From positions 8,142 through 72,141 of the forward strand of contig CAYHHI010000012.1 of assembly GCA_964356335.1 (NCBI GenBank): 64,000 nucleotides of DNA. Direction: 5' to 3'. A program made the position numbers and the translations under genes. The DNA is from CAYHHI01 sp964356335. Its GTDB lineage: Bacteria; Arandabacterota; Arandabacteria; Arandabacterales; Arandabacteraceae. This document shows, piece after piece, positions 1 to 7,858 of this stretch. The notes beneath the pieces are model-generated. The model had not been told where the DNA came from. It searched no databases and worked only from the letters and a program-made list of their open reading frames with translations. How positions within the stretch are numbered: position 1 is the first letter of the stretch; every line of letters begins with the position of its first letter.

Positions 1-2
1 AC

Positions 3-311
3 TACTCAAACCCTGACATAACCAGCAATACCATCGCTTCAAACTCCCCCGCCACCGACGGCGGCGGCATCTACTGCTACTACTCAAACCCTAACATAAC
101 CAGCAATACCATCTCTTCAAACTCCGCCAGCTACGGCGGCGGCATCTACTGCTCCTACTCAAATCCTAGCATAACCAGCAATACCATCTCTTCAAACTCC
201 GCCAGCAACGGCTATGGCGGCGGCATCCACTGCTACTCCTCAAATCCTAGCATAACCAGCAATACCATCTCTTCGAACTCCGCCACCTACGGCGGCGGTA
301 TCTACTTTGGA
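3..311 (+). repeat. In-frame tandem repeat array, 4 units of 75-81 bp
   Basis: Units start at 3, 81, 156 and 237, so the periods are 78, 75 and 81 bp, all multiples of three. Each unit encodes one beta-helix coil. The DNA copies are almost identical (the core aaccagcaataccatc recurs in every unit), so the array is recent or homogenised. It runs off the left edge, so the copy number is unknown. Confidence 0.9.
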
Positions 312-1052
312 GCGTCTCCTAGCGTCCAGTCAGAGCACAATGAGATCAGTTGTAACTTCGCGGGGGAGAGTGGCGGCGGCATTTATTTGAGCTCATCCAG
401 TGCGTCTCTTACCAACGAGACTATAGCTTACAACCGTGCCGGCCTTGGAGGCGGCATATATTGCACGGGCTCAAGCCCTGTCGTAAAGAATGCAATCCTC
501 TGGGGCAACGCCGGTCTTCAGATCTACCAGACTTCAGGAAGCAACACACAAGCAACGTATTCAGACATAGCGCAGTTATGGCCCGGTGGGGGCAATATTA
601 ACCAGGACCCGATGTTCGTAAGCCCAGACTGCGCAGGAGATTACCATTTGCAGCCTTCCTCTCCGTGCATTGATGCTGGTGACCCGAATCCAGTTTACAA
701 CGATCCTGACGGTACGCGTGCGGACATGGGTTGCTATTACTTTGATCAACTCGCATCCATCCCTCAACGGCCTGAAGTCCCAACTACTATTACGGCCGTG
801 CTTCATAATGCCCAGCCGAACCCATTCAGTTCGTCAACTGTTGTAAAGTTCTCTCTTCCTGAACCTGGGGATGTTGAGATTGAGATCATAGATGTCTCGG
901 GTAGCATTGTCGCCACTCTTGTTGATGGTTGGAGAAATGCCGGCTTCCAGGAGGCGGTCTTCGCCTGCCCAGACTTGGCCCCCGGCGTATACTTCTGCCA
1001 TCTCAAGGCTGGTGACCAGGTGGCTGTTAGTAAGATTGTAAAAGTGAGATGA
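3..1052 (+). CDS. Secreted right-handed beta-helix protein with C-terminal FlgD-Ig/T9SS-type sorting domain (5' truncated)
   Basis: The frame is open from the window edge to the TGA at 1050-1052, so the start lies upstream. The first 100 codons are near-identical repeats with the pattern SNPxITSNTIxSNS...GGGIYC, typical of parallel beta-helix (pectate-lyase-like or Pmp-like) surface proteins, where each repeat forms one coil. The repeats decay over 310-480. From 815 to the stop comes a PNPF-initiated, roughly 78-residue domain with a DVSG turn, a LAPGVY motif and a KIVKVR end. This is the FlgD-Ig / type IX secretion-type C-terminal domain common in FCB lineages, where it directs export and anchoring. 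Cell-surface location is inferred. The ligand or substrate cannot be read. Confidence 0.85.
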   Translation, partial: YSNPDITSNTIASNSPATDGGGIYCYYSNPNITSNTISSNSASYGGGIYCSYSNPSITSNTISSNSASNGYGGGIHCYSSNPSITSNTISSNSATYGGGIYFGASPSVQSEHNEISCNFAGESGGGIYLSSSSASLTNETIAYNRAGLGGGIYCTGSSPVVKNAILWGNAGLQIYQTSGSNTQATYSDIAQLWPGGGNINQDPMFVSPDCAGDYHLQPSSPCIDAGDPNPVYNDPDGTRADMGCYYFDQLASIPQRPEVPTTITAVLHNAQPNPFSSSTVVKFSLPEPGDVEIEIIDVSGSIVATLVDGWRNAGFQEAVFACPDLAPGVYFCHLKAGDQVAVSKIVKVR

Positions 1053-1105
1053 AAACTCGCGGTAGTTAAGATTTGATCTGACAAGTGTACTGCCAGAGGC
1101 TTCAG

Positions 1106-1122
1106 ACTATGGTACCCATAGT
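1106..1122 (+). terminator. Possible intrinsic terminator after the beta-helix gene
   Basis: A perfect 7-bp stem (ACTATGG / CCATAGT) with a 3-nt loop lies 54 bp after the stop codon. It is followed only by GTTTC, so the U-tract is weak. It lies between two plus-strand genes. Confidence 0.4.
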
Positions 1123-1183
1123 GTTTCAGTCGTAGAGTATTGTGTGGCAGAGCAGTAACCTAAAGGCTGTTATCTGGAGCTCA

Positions 1184-1897
1184 ATGGCGTCAGTAGAAAC
1201 ACATCCGTTGACCCACCTTCCTCGGGCTCTCACCCGTGCCTCTCTCAGCCAAGGTGCCTGGGCGCTGGGGGCCCAGGACCCCGATCTCGCCCGTATCCTC
1301 GATCAGTTAGGCGAACCTCCCCTCTGGGGACGCCGCCCCGGCTTCCCTGCCCTTGTCCGGATCATCCTTGAGCAGCAGGTGTCGCTGGCCGCCGCGCGCA
1401 CGATGTATCGCCGGCTCTACTGCCATCTCGGAGGTATGACTGTTGAGGGCATCTACGCGCTGAAGGTGGCTGGGTTGCGGGATCTTGGCCTGACCAGACA
1501 GAAGGCCGACTACTGTCATGGGCTTGCCGCGCGAGTCCTCAATGGAAGCCTCGATCTCGCTGCGACGGCTCGTCTCCCTGATGATGTCGGCCGTCTGACC
1601 CTCTTGGCCGTTCCGGGACTCGGGCCTTGGAGCGTTGACATCTACTACCTCATGGCCCTACGGCGTCCCGACGTGTGGCCCCAGGGCGACTTGGCTCTGG
1701 CCGCTGCACTCTGCGAAGTCAAGCGCATGGATGCTCTTCCAACGAAAGAAGACCAGCAGGGCTTGACGAGCGGGTGGGCCCCTTGGCGCTCCGTCGCAGC
1801 ACGGATGTTGTGGGCGCACTACTTGGCAGCTCGTGGGCAATACTCGCCTCAACCAGATAACAAGCGCGTCCAGCAGACTCGCTCCGCTCGCAGCTGA
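1184..1897 (+). CDS. AlkA-like DNA-3-methyladenine glycosylase (HhH-GPD family)
   Basis: A 237-aa base-excision-repair glycosylase that removes alkylated bases from DNA. The C-terminal half holds the helix-hairpin-helix (VPGLGPWSV) followed about 20 residues later by the catalytic Asp in PQGDLAL, the HhH-GPD signature. The N-terminal part has the LVRIILEQQVS helix typical of AlkA-type enzymes. I chose the ATG at 1184 because GGAG lies 4 nt upstream; a GTG at 1142 would add 14 residues of no recognisable character. The C-terminal tail (KRVQQTRSARS) is translated from an attC-like sequence. The next gene is a second, unrelated alkylation glycosylase in the same orientation, which suggests a joint repair role. 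Confidence 0.85.
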   Translation: MASVETHPLTHLPRALTRASLSQGAWALGAQDPDLARILDQLGEPPLWGRRPGFPALVRIILEQQVSLAAARTMYRRLYCHLGGMTVEGIYALKVAGLRDLGLTRQKADYCHGLAARVLNGSLDLAATARLPDDVGRLTLLAVPGLGPWSVDIYYLMALRRPDVWPQGDLALAAALCEVKRMDALPTKEDQQGLTSGWAPWRSVAARMLWAHYLAARGQYSPQPDNKRVQQTRSARS

Positions 1898-1902
1898 TGA
1901 GC
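1858..1902 (+). other. attC-like half site at the end of the glycosylase gene
   Basis: TAAC followed by AAGCGCGTCCAGC and, after a short GC-rich spacer, GCTGATGAGC resembles the 5' half and inner arms of integron attC sites. The 3' core GTTRRRY expected next to the second arm is absent, so it is at best a decayed site. It overlaps the last codons and stop of the AlkA-like gene. Confidence 0.3.
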
Positions 1903-1934
1903 ACCACTTCGGCCAATTGCAGCGCGAATCTACA

Positions 1935-2984
1935 ATGAAGAGAACCGGCATCCATCTTCTGCGCGCCCACGCGATCGCTCAGACGTTGTTTCCGCCAACC
2001 ACGCTGAAGGCCGCGATCAAGCGGCTCGGATTCGTTCAGGCCGATCCGATCCGATCGCCTGCAAGGGCTCACGATTTGATCCTGCGTCACAGAGTGAAAG
2101 CCTACAAGGCCGGCGACCTGGAGCGACAGTATGCCTCACTGGATATCGAGGAAGATGTGTTGTATGCCTACGGCTTTCTTCCTCGAACAATCTGGCGCCT
2201 GTTGCATCCCCGGAACATGACAGGCTTATCGAAGATGGAGGAGAAGGTCTACGAAACCGTTTGCAGACTCGGTGTGATTCACCCCAGAGAGCTGGAAACC
2301 CACTTTGGGAGGAAACGCGTGATCAACGCCTGGGGCGGCTACTCCAAGGCGACAACTCGTGCTTTGGAGGCGCTGCACTACCGCGGCCTTCTGCGCGTCG
2401 CCCGCCGCGAACAAGGAATCCGGGTCTACGAAGTTGCGTCGTCTTTCGTTGAATCGGTACCGCCACTTGAGCGTCTGCGAAGACTCATCATGGTGATTGC
2501 AGACATTCTCGCCCCTGTGCCTCAAAAGACCCTTCAGGCTAACATTGCGCGCTATCGCCGGCTGGGTAATCCGCGGGCGGTGGTGGCAGGCTTGATCCGC
2601 GAAGGAAGACTCCAGCAGCAAACGATTGAAGGGATGATGTACGTCTGGCCTCCGCGCTCGATGCCTTTGCGAGATGATCCACCTCGCGTGCGATTCCTTG
2701 CTCCTTTCGATCCAGTAGTCTGGGATCGACGCCGGTTCGAGCACCTGTGGGGATGGCCTTACCGCTTCGAGGCCTACATGCCTCCTTCGAAACGCATCCG
2801 CGGATACTACGCCATGCCTCTGCTTTGGGGTGACAAGGTTATCGGCTGGGCAAACGCACAGGTATCCGGTGGACAGTTGAACGTCGAGGTCGGATTTGTT
2901 GGAAAGCGTCCGAGGGAGAAGAGTTTTCGTTCTGAGCTGGAACTCGAGATTGGGCGCCTGGATACCTTGAAAACACATTGGTGA
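1935..2984 (+). CDS. AlkX/YcaQ-type DNA glycosylase (HTH_42 superfamily)
   Basis: A 349-aa winged-helix glycosylase of the AlkZ/AlkX family, which excises alkylated or crosslinked bases by a fold unrelated to HhH-GPD. Near the N-terminus the sequence VQADPI carries the catalytic Q-x-D motif, placing it with the AlkX (YcaQ) branch rather than the Q-x-Q AlkZ branch. The conserved APFDPVVWDR and KRxRGYYAMPLLW blocks near the C-terminus are present. The ATG at 1935 starts at the expected family N-terminus (HLLRAHAIAQ). An in-frame ATG at 1833 would overlap the previous gene and translate the attC-like stretch. No clear Shine-Dalgarno is visible. It lies 37 bp after the AlkA-like gene and is probably cotranscribed with it. 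Confidence 0.88.
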   Translation: MKRTGIHLLRAHAIAQTLFPPTTLKAAIKRLGFVQADPIRSPARAHDLILRHRVKAYKAGDLERQYASLDIEEDVLYAYGFLPRTIWRLLHPRNMTGLSKMEEKVYETVCRLGVIHPRELETHFGRKRVINAWGGYSKATTRALEALHYRGLLRVARREQGIRVYEVASSFVESVPPLERLRRLIMVIADILAPVPQKTLQANIARYRRLGNPRAVVAGLIREGRLQQQTIEGMMYVWPPRSMPLRDDPPRVRFLAPFDPVVWDRRRFEHLWGWPYRFEAYMPPSKRIRGYYAMPLLWGDKVIGWANAQVSGGQLNVEVGFVGKRPREKSFRSELELEIGRLDTLKTHW

Positions 2985-3010
2985 ATGAGAAACTCCCCGG
3001 ACACTCCATG

Positions 3011-3036
3011 CCGCCACCATTGCATGTGATTGGCGG
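3011..3036. terminator. Weak hairpin between convergent genes
   Basis: CCGCCA (3011-3016) pairs with TGGCGG (3031-3036) across a 14-nt loop, between the plus-strand glycosylase and the minus-strand outer-membrane gene. There is no T-tract on either side. It could serve both strands but is weak. Confidence 0.25.
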
Positions 3037-3120
3037 AGAATGGCAACCAGTGAGGAAATTCGCCCATCGTAAGAAACTCGGTACGGACCTCTCCCCTATC
3101 GTACTCCGGGAGAAGATGTG

Positions 3121-3792
3121 TCATCTGCGTCCAGGCATAAAGAATAACCCAATGACGATTGCAAGCTCATTGGCATCCCTATCACCGCCTTCTGCGGCAA
3201 TTCCTAGAATGTTCCGGATCGTATGATACTCGATCGCAATTTCAAGGCCTGCTCTCTCCTTACTTGATCCCTCCTTGGCGCCACTCTCCACGTGAACAGG
3301 TCCACCCTTTATGGGGAAAAGTATCCCCCCACCTATGCCCCAACCCCACTTGGTAGCGTGAAATCTGGTCTGGCCCTCCTCACTGCCTTCCAAGTTCTCG
3401 GTAGTCCAATAGTGATACACACCGCCCATTGGCGCCACGTATATCAGTATCTGCCCAAGCGGCGCCGAAAAATGCGGCCCCATAGTCAGTCGAAAACTGC
3501 GCCGTGTGGACTCGATCTTTCCTTGCTGAGTATCTCTGGTGTCCCATCCGTACCATGTCCATCCCAGATCAAGCCGCAGCCCCTGAAGATGTCTATCGCT
3601 GGGAAAATAGACTACCCCTACACCCGCTCCAACACCAAGATTGTTGACATTAGCAAACTCCTGCTGAGGTTTTGACAACCATCCTCTAAGGCTTCCGCCA
3701 AATCCCTCATCCTTGAACAGATTAGCCGAGGCATTCGAATACAGCGCACAGACGAGGATGACGGACACAAGGCAAATCCTTCGGCATACCAC
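3121..3792 (-). CDS. Predicted outer-membrane beta-barrel protein, function unknown
   Basis: A 223-aa protein with a signal peptide (RRI plus a hydrophobic stretch ending ALYSNASA). Glycine-rich strands alternating with aromatic residues follow (GVGVVYF, LRLDLGWTWYG, FRLTMGPHF, WGWGIGGGILF), ending in a hydrophobic strand (ELAIVIGLFF). This is a small beta-barrel pattern. The GTG start at 3792 is preceded by GGAGG at a 4-nt distance. A divergent promoter region separates it from the next gene. No specific family was recognised. Confidence 0.65.
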   Translation of the reverse strand: MVCRRICLVSVILVCALYSNASANLFKDEGFGGSLRGWLSKPQQEFANVNNLGVGAGVGVVYFPSDRHLQGLRLDLGWTWYGWDTRDTQQGKIESTRRSFRLTMGPHFSAPLGQILIYVAPMGGVYHYWTTENLEGSEEGQTRFHATKWGWGIGGGILFPIKGGPVHVESGAKEGSSKERAGLEIAIEYHTIRNILGIAAEGGDRDANELAIVIGLFFMPGRR

Positions 3793-3843
3793 TCTTCCTC
3801 CTTGGCTTCAGGGCAACCCTACCTATCCCTTCTGATCATGAAG

Positions 3844-3873
3844 ACATAGCAGAGGATAGGGTAACCTGTCAAT
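3844..3873 (-). promoter_or_regulatory. Candidate sigma-70 promoter for the outer-membrane gene
   Basis: On the minus strand, a consensus -35 TTGACA (3868-3873) and TATGTC (3844-3849) are separated by 18 nt, about 50 bp upstream of the GTG start at 3792. The -10 is poor. Confidence 0.4.
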
Positions 3874-3920
3874 CTGTGATGCTATGCCGCCGACTTATCC
3901 AAATAATCACCGGCCTCCTT

Positions 3921-3950
3921 ATAAGAACTGGCCCAATAAGAACTGGCCCA
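3921..3950. repeat. Perfect 15-bp tandem duplication
   Basis: ATAAGAACTGGCCCA occurs twice with no spacer (3921-3935 and 3936-3950). It lies between the two divergent promoter candidates, so it could be a doubled regulatory site or a slippage product. Confidence 0.9.
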
Positions 3951-4045
3951 GGCAAGCCTCGCGTATAGCAGTACATGCCACACAATATCCGCGATTCAAA
4001 GCCCAATCGGCACATCATGCGAAACGCCGGGTGGATGTAAAACCG

Positions 4046-4074
4046 TTGACAATCGATTCGAGCCGGGGTAGATG
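4046..4074 (+). promoter_or_regulatory. Candidate sigma-70 promoter for the membrane-protein gene
   Basis: A consensus -35 TTGACA (4046-4051), a 17-nt spacer and TAGATG (4069-4074) lie 58 bp upstream of the start codon. The -35 is perfect and the -10 is poor. Confidence 0.45.
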
Positions 4075-4131
4075 TAGAGAGCATAGGCAATCTCCGGAAA
4101 CCTTATAAGCCTTAATGGGCGAGGCAGCTTG

Positions 4132-5682
4132 ATGGGCAACTTGCAGCCGCTTGGTACACGCAGAGATGTGTTGGTGGCCCTCGCAATAGTTCTCGCTTTA
4201 GCGTGTACCACCCTGTCCTGCCTTCTCACACTTAGGGTGTATCCGTTTACCGATCTTCCCTGTCACCTTGCGGAGGCCACGATACACAAGTATGCCCGGG
4301 ATCCGGCTTCGCTACTCTCTCACTACTTTAGGGACGATATCACGCTACTCAAGCCTACCGTTGCTCATGCGGTGATCTTATCTCTCTTTCCGTCAGTGGA
4401 GTCGGGGGCCCGAGTGCTATACGGCGCATATGTGATAGCGGTACCGACGCTGATCCTGCTGCTCCTTGTTCTTTGCCGCGGGGACCCGTGGCTTGCCATT
4501 TTGTCAATCACCCTCCTCTACAACTACAATGTAACGTGGGGATTCACAGGCTTCACCCTCGCAATACCCGTATTCTTACTGTTCTTAGCAATCAACATCC
4601 GTCTGCTTGATCGGCCGACCTTCTTAAGTGGCCTGAGTGCGGCTGTCGTACTTGTATTACTCTACTGGACGCACCTGCTGCTTTTCCTCTTCGCGCTTCT
4701 CTGCTATATGGTCTCAGAGATAGTGCAACACAAGTACAGGTCCAGGCCGAAGAGGGCCGTTACATTGCTTCCTACTATACCTGGTCTTGTACTGTTAGTT
4801 ACCTGGGTACTTAGCAGTGAAGGAGTACGTGGCAGGTCGATCGTTTGGGATCTCAAGAAATATTACTTACACGAATACCTGGGGACTCTAGCTTATCGGG
4901 CCCAACATCTCTTCAATAATCACTACCAGCTAGCGCCGGGGCTACGGGGCCAGATCCTGGCGGCCTTTTTCACACTGGGGCTGTTCGCGCCATTACTGCT
5001 AGCCGTTCGGCCGCGAATCTCCTCCGCAATGATGGCCTCCGCCGCACGGCGAATGGTAGTGATTTCCACGGGCTGCGCCCTATTCTGCTTCCTTGTACTT
5101 CCCTCAGGCCTACCTGGGCAGGGGATTCTCTTCCAGCGGTACACCGTGATTCTTGGACTGGGCGTTGTGGTCGTTCTGGGTTGTCTTGTACAGACGAGAT
5201 ACAGGTGGGTTGTACGCGCGTGGGCACTCCTTCTTGCAACGGTCTACTGCGGACTTTGGTGTCAATATTTCGCCGACTTTGGTGCTTTCGTCAGACCCTT
5301 CGACAAGTCCTTCCTGTATGATGAGGGAATCGCTAGCAAGACCATGGGCGCGATCATCGATGACGCTTGCTTTCGCGGCCGCCGCGTCCTGCCGCACCTC
5401 GACAACTATCACATTGTGTGGAATCGGGGAATAGCTCCGACTAAGATCGTGAATTATCGCTTTGGCCTGGTCAGGATGAGAGACGGTATGGAACTCCCGT
5501 ACTATCAGGCCTGGATCGGGGAGGACACAGATATCCAGAAGCTAATTGAGGAATATGCTACATGCGATTACTTGCTGGTTCATGGCTCCCGGCCGTACAA
5601 GGCCGTCGTGACAACGGGTGGCCGGGTGCTGATACGCCAGGGAAATGGCTGGGCGCTTTTTCGGTCGTGGGGGACAAAGTAA
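4132..5682 (+). CDS. Polytopic membrane protein, possible GT-C-like glycosyltransferase, unknown function
   Basis: A 516-aa protein with about 10 hydrophobic segments over the first 380 residues and a soluble C-terminal domain of about 120 residues. The first periplasmic loop after TM1 contains FTDLPCH, an acidic loop position reminiscent of GT-C transferases that use polyprenyl-phosphate sugars. The C-terminal domain (NYHIVWNRG, DYLLVHGSRPYK) resembles the tails of such proteins. These are resemblances, not a family match. The ATG at 4132 follows an adjacent in-frame TTG (4129), and either could start. It stands alone between convergent and divergent neighbours. A role in surface glycan assembly is a guess. 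Confidence 0.55.
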   Translation: MGNLQPLGTRRDVLVALAIVLALACTTLSCLLTLRVYPFTDLPCHLAEATIHKYARDPASLLSHYFRDDITLLKPTVAHAVILSLFPSVESGARVLYGAYVIAVPTLILLLLVLCRGDPWLAILSITLLYNYNVTWGFTGFTLAIPVFLLFLAINIRLLDRPTFLSGLSAAVVLVLLYWTHLLLFLFALLCYMVSEIVQHKYRSRPKRAVTLLPTIPGLVLLVTWVLSSEGVRGRSIVWDLKKYYLHEYLGTLAYRAQHLFNNHYQLAPGLRGQILAAFFTLGLFAPLLLAVRPRISSAMMASAARRMVVISTGCALFCFLVLPSGLPGQGILFQRYTVILGLGVVVVLGCLVQTRYRWVVRAWALLLATVYCGLWCQYFADFGAFVRPFDKSFLYDEGIASKTMGAIIDDACFRGRRVLPHLDNYHIVWNRGIAPTKIVNYRFGLVRMRDGMELPYYQAWIGEDTDIQKLIEEYATCDYLLVHGSRPYKAVVTTGGRVLIRQGNGWALFRSWGTK

Positions 5683-5812
5683 CAAGGCAATATGGCCAGG
5701 ATGATGTATCCTGACAGCAATTGGGTGAGCACGAGATAGAATGATGCTAGGCTGGCCTGAGCTTGAACCCTAATTCAAACACCACCTAAGGCGAGAAAGC
5801 CCAGCCTCCCTC

Positions 5813-7729
5813 CTACTCCTCGTAACGGCCGCCCATGTGCTTGGCCAGGAACTTCTCGGCTGCTGCGTAGAACTTGAGGCGGTTCGCGGGCTTGGCGAAA
5901 CCATGGCCTTCATCATCAAAGAGCATGTACTCGGTGTCGATACCCTTAGCCTTCATCGCCTCGACAATCTGGTCGCTCTCGGCCTGTTTGACGCGAGGGT
6001 CATTAACTCCCTGTGCAATCAGCATGGGGATCTTGATCTGGTCCACCTTGAAGAGCGGCGAACGCGATCTCAAGAACTCGGCCTCGGTCTTGGGGTTGCC
6101 GATCCGCTTGTAGAACAGATCGAGCATCGATGTCCAATAAGGAGGCACACTCTCCAGCAAGGTCATGAGATTGCTGGGGCCCATCTGGTCGAGGGCACAG
6201 CAGAAGAGATCTGGAGTGAAGGTGGCTCCCACGAGGGCAGCATATCCGCCGTAAGAAGCGCCATAGATTGCGACCTTCTTGGGATCGGCAACGCCTGCCT
6301 TGATCGCCCAGTTCACCGCATCAATGAGATCGTTATGCATCTTGCTGCCCCACTCCTTGTCGCCGGCATTGAGGAAGGCCTTGCCGTAACCGGTGGAGCC
6401 GCGGAAGTTGACCTGCAGGCACGCATAGCCCCGGTTGGCCAGCCACTGGGCCTCGGGCTCGTAGCCCCAGGTGTCGCGAGCCCAGGGCCCGCCGTGCACA
6501 TTGAGCACCATGGGCAGATTCTTCATGGGTTTGCCCGGCGGATATGTGATGTAGCCGTGGATCGTAAGCCCATCGCGGGACTTGAAGGATACAGGCTCCA
6601 TGGAAGCAAGCGTGTACTTGAGAAGCTCCGGGCGATGGTAGAACAGGAACGTAGCCTTACCCGTCTGCCTGTCATAGGCATAGTATGCCACCGGGCCGTT
6701 GTCCACAACGAATGCCACAATCCAGGTTCGGTCGGCATCATCGCGGCTCGTGATGTTGATATCCCCTTCGTGAACCTTGCGGATCGCATCGAAGTCCTTC
6801 TTGATCGCCGGGTCAAGCACCGTCCATTCGTTCCGGTCCTTGGTGAATTCGACGGCCTCAATCTCGTAGGTATCCGGATTGATCAACGCGTTGCTGACAT
6901 CATAGAGCGAGTCCTCGCCGACCACCTGGATCTTCCCGGTCCCGAGGGCCATCTTGACAAGGCGCGCCGCATTTGCATCGCGGGAATCAACCATGTAGAT
7001 GGACTGGCCGTCCTTGGTGAATCCAATCGGAGCGCTGGTGAGGCTGTTCTGGGAATCCCAGGTGAGAATCTTCCTCCAGGGATTACTGGCGTTATCGCGG
7101 TACAAAAGGTCCATGCCGCCCTCGGCAGTCGGTGCGAGTGCCAGCTTCACAACCAGATTGTTGTCGGTGACCCACCCCACGACATTGCCCGGGTTCTGTG
7201 CAACCATCTTGAGCTCGCCCGTATTGAGGTCCAGGTGATAGGCGTCATGAAGTTGGGGATCATCCTTGTTCATGGCGATTATGAGATGAGTGGGAAAGTG
7301 CTTGTCCCTGCCGGTGATCTGCACCTGTATGCTGTCATACGGGCTCAGGGATCTTGTCTCGCCTGTCGCGAGTTCCACATCGTAAAGCTGCCAGTTCTCG
7401 TTTCCGCCCTTATCCTGGAGATACATCATTTGCTTGCTGTCGCCACCCCAGAAGCAGTTAAAGATGCCTCGGTTTGTGTCCTTGGTTATGGCCCGGTCAT
7501 CTTCCTTGCCGATGGTCTTGGTCCACACATTGAGGACGCCCTCGAGCGGGGCCACGTAAGCCAGCATCTTGCCATCAGGTGAGATCTGGGGTGCGGTCTT
7601 CTCCGGATTGCCGAAGATCACGCTCCTTGGAATGAGTTTGGGCTCCTCTGCAAGGCACGTGCTCCAGAATCCGACGAGAACAAGAGCCACAACTAGGACT
7701 TCAAGCATGACAAGCCTTGAGTGCTTCAT
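5813..7729 (-). CDS. Secreted S9-family prolyl oligopeptidase-like serine peptidase
   Basis: A 638-aa exported peptidase. It has an N-terminal signal peptide (hydrophobic core LVVALVLVGFW, AEEP after cleavage), then a beta-propeller half with WD-like strands (SPDGKMLAYV, WVTDNNLVV), then an alpha/beta hydrolase domain from about residue 380. The catalytic triad is visible as GASYGGYAAL (Ser), GVNDPRV (Asp) and DEGHGF (His). The oxyanion region HGGPWARD is also typical. Such enzymes cleave short peptides in the periplasm or medium. The start has an excellent ribosome site (GGAGGAGACG before ATG). It is monocistronic, convergent with the membrane-protein gene. Confidence 0.92.
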   Translation of the reverse strand: MKHSRLVMLEVLVVALVLVGFWSTCLAEEPKLIPRSVIFGNPEKTAPQISPDGKMLAYVAPLEGVLNVWTKTIGKEDDRAITKDTNRGIFNCFWGGDSKQMMYLQDKGGNENWQLYDVELATGETRSLSPYDSIQVQITGRDKHFPTHLIIAMNKDDPQLHDAYHLDLNTGELKMVAQNPGNVVGWVTDNNLVVKLALAPTAEGGMDLLYRDNASNPWRKILTWDSQNSLTSAPIGFTKDGQSIYMVDSRDANAARLVKMALGTGKIQVVGEDSLYDVSNALINPDTYEIEAVEFTKDRNEWTVLDPAIKKDFDAIRKVHEGDINITSRDDADRTWIVAFVVDNGPVAYYAYDRQTGKATFLFYHRPELLKYTLASMEPVSFKSRDGLTIHGYITYPPGKPMKNLPMVLNVHGGPWARDTWGYEPEAQWLANRGYACLQVNFRGSTGYGKAFLNAGDKEWGSKMHNDLIDAVNWAIKAGVADPKKVAIYGASYGGYAALVGATFTPDLFCCALDQMGPSNLMTLLESVPPYWTSMLDLFYKRIGNPKTEAEFLRSRSPLFKVDQIKIPMLIAQGVNDPRVKQAESDQIVEAMKAKGIDTEYMLFDDEGHGFAKPANRLKFYAAAEKFLAKHMGGRYEE

Positions 7730-7858
7730 CGTCTCCTCCTAGTTCCTCAGGGGTTAAAAGACTTTGTTCACAGGGGTTACATCTCTTGGTCTACTGGCCG
7801 GCATCATATCGGGATGGCCAATCAGTGGTCACGACCTTATACAATTTCCATGTCAATG

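Larger units (their letters stand above)
3793..4131. other. Divergent intergenic region (339 bp)
   Basis: It separates the minus-strand outer-membrane gene from the plus-strand membrane-protein gene. It holds a candidate promoter for each direction and a perfect 15-bp tandem duplication. No ORF with family resemblance and no RNA gene was seen. Confidence 0.6.

Noticed and set aside
3..311. Regularly spaced repeats that might look like a CRISPR array
   Set aside because: Repeats run without unique spacers, in multiples of three, and encode beta-helix coils in an open frame.
5837..7582. Plus-strand frame of 581 codons
   Set aside because: It lies opposite the S9 peptidase, which has a signal peptide and full catalytic triad. 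The plus-strand product has no family motif.
7772..7858. Promoter upstream of the S9 peptidase (TTGACA near TATAAG on the minus strand)
   Set aside because: The spacing is about 15 nt, too short for a confident call.
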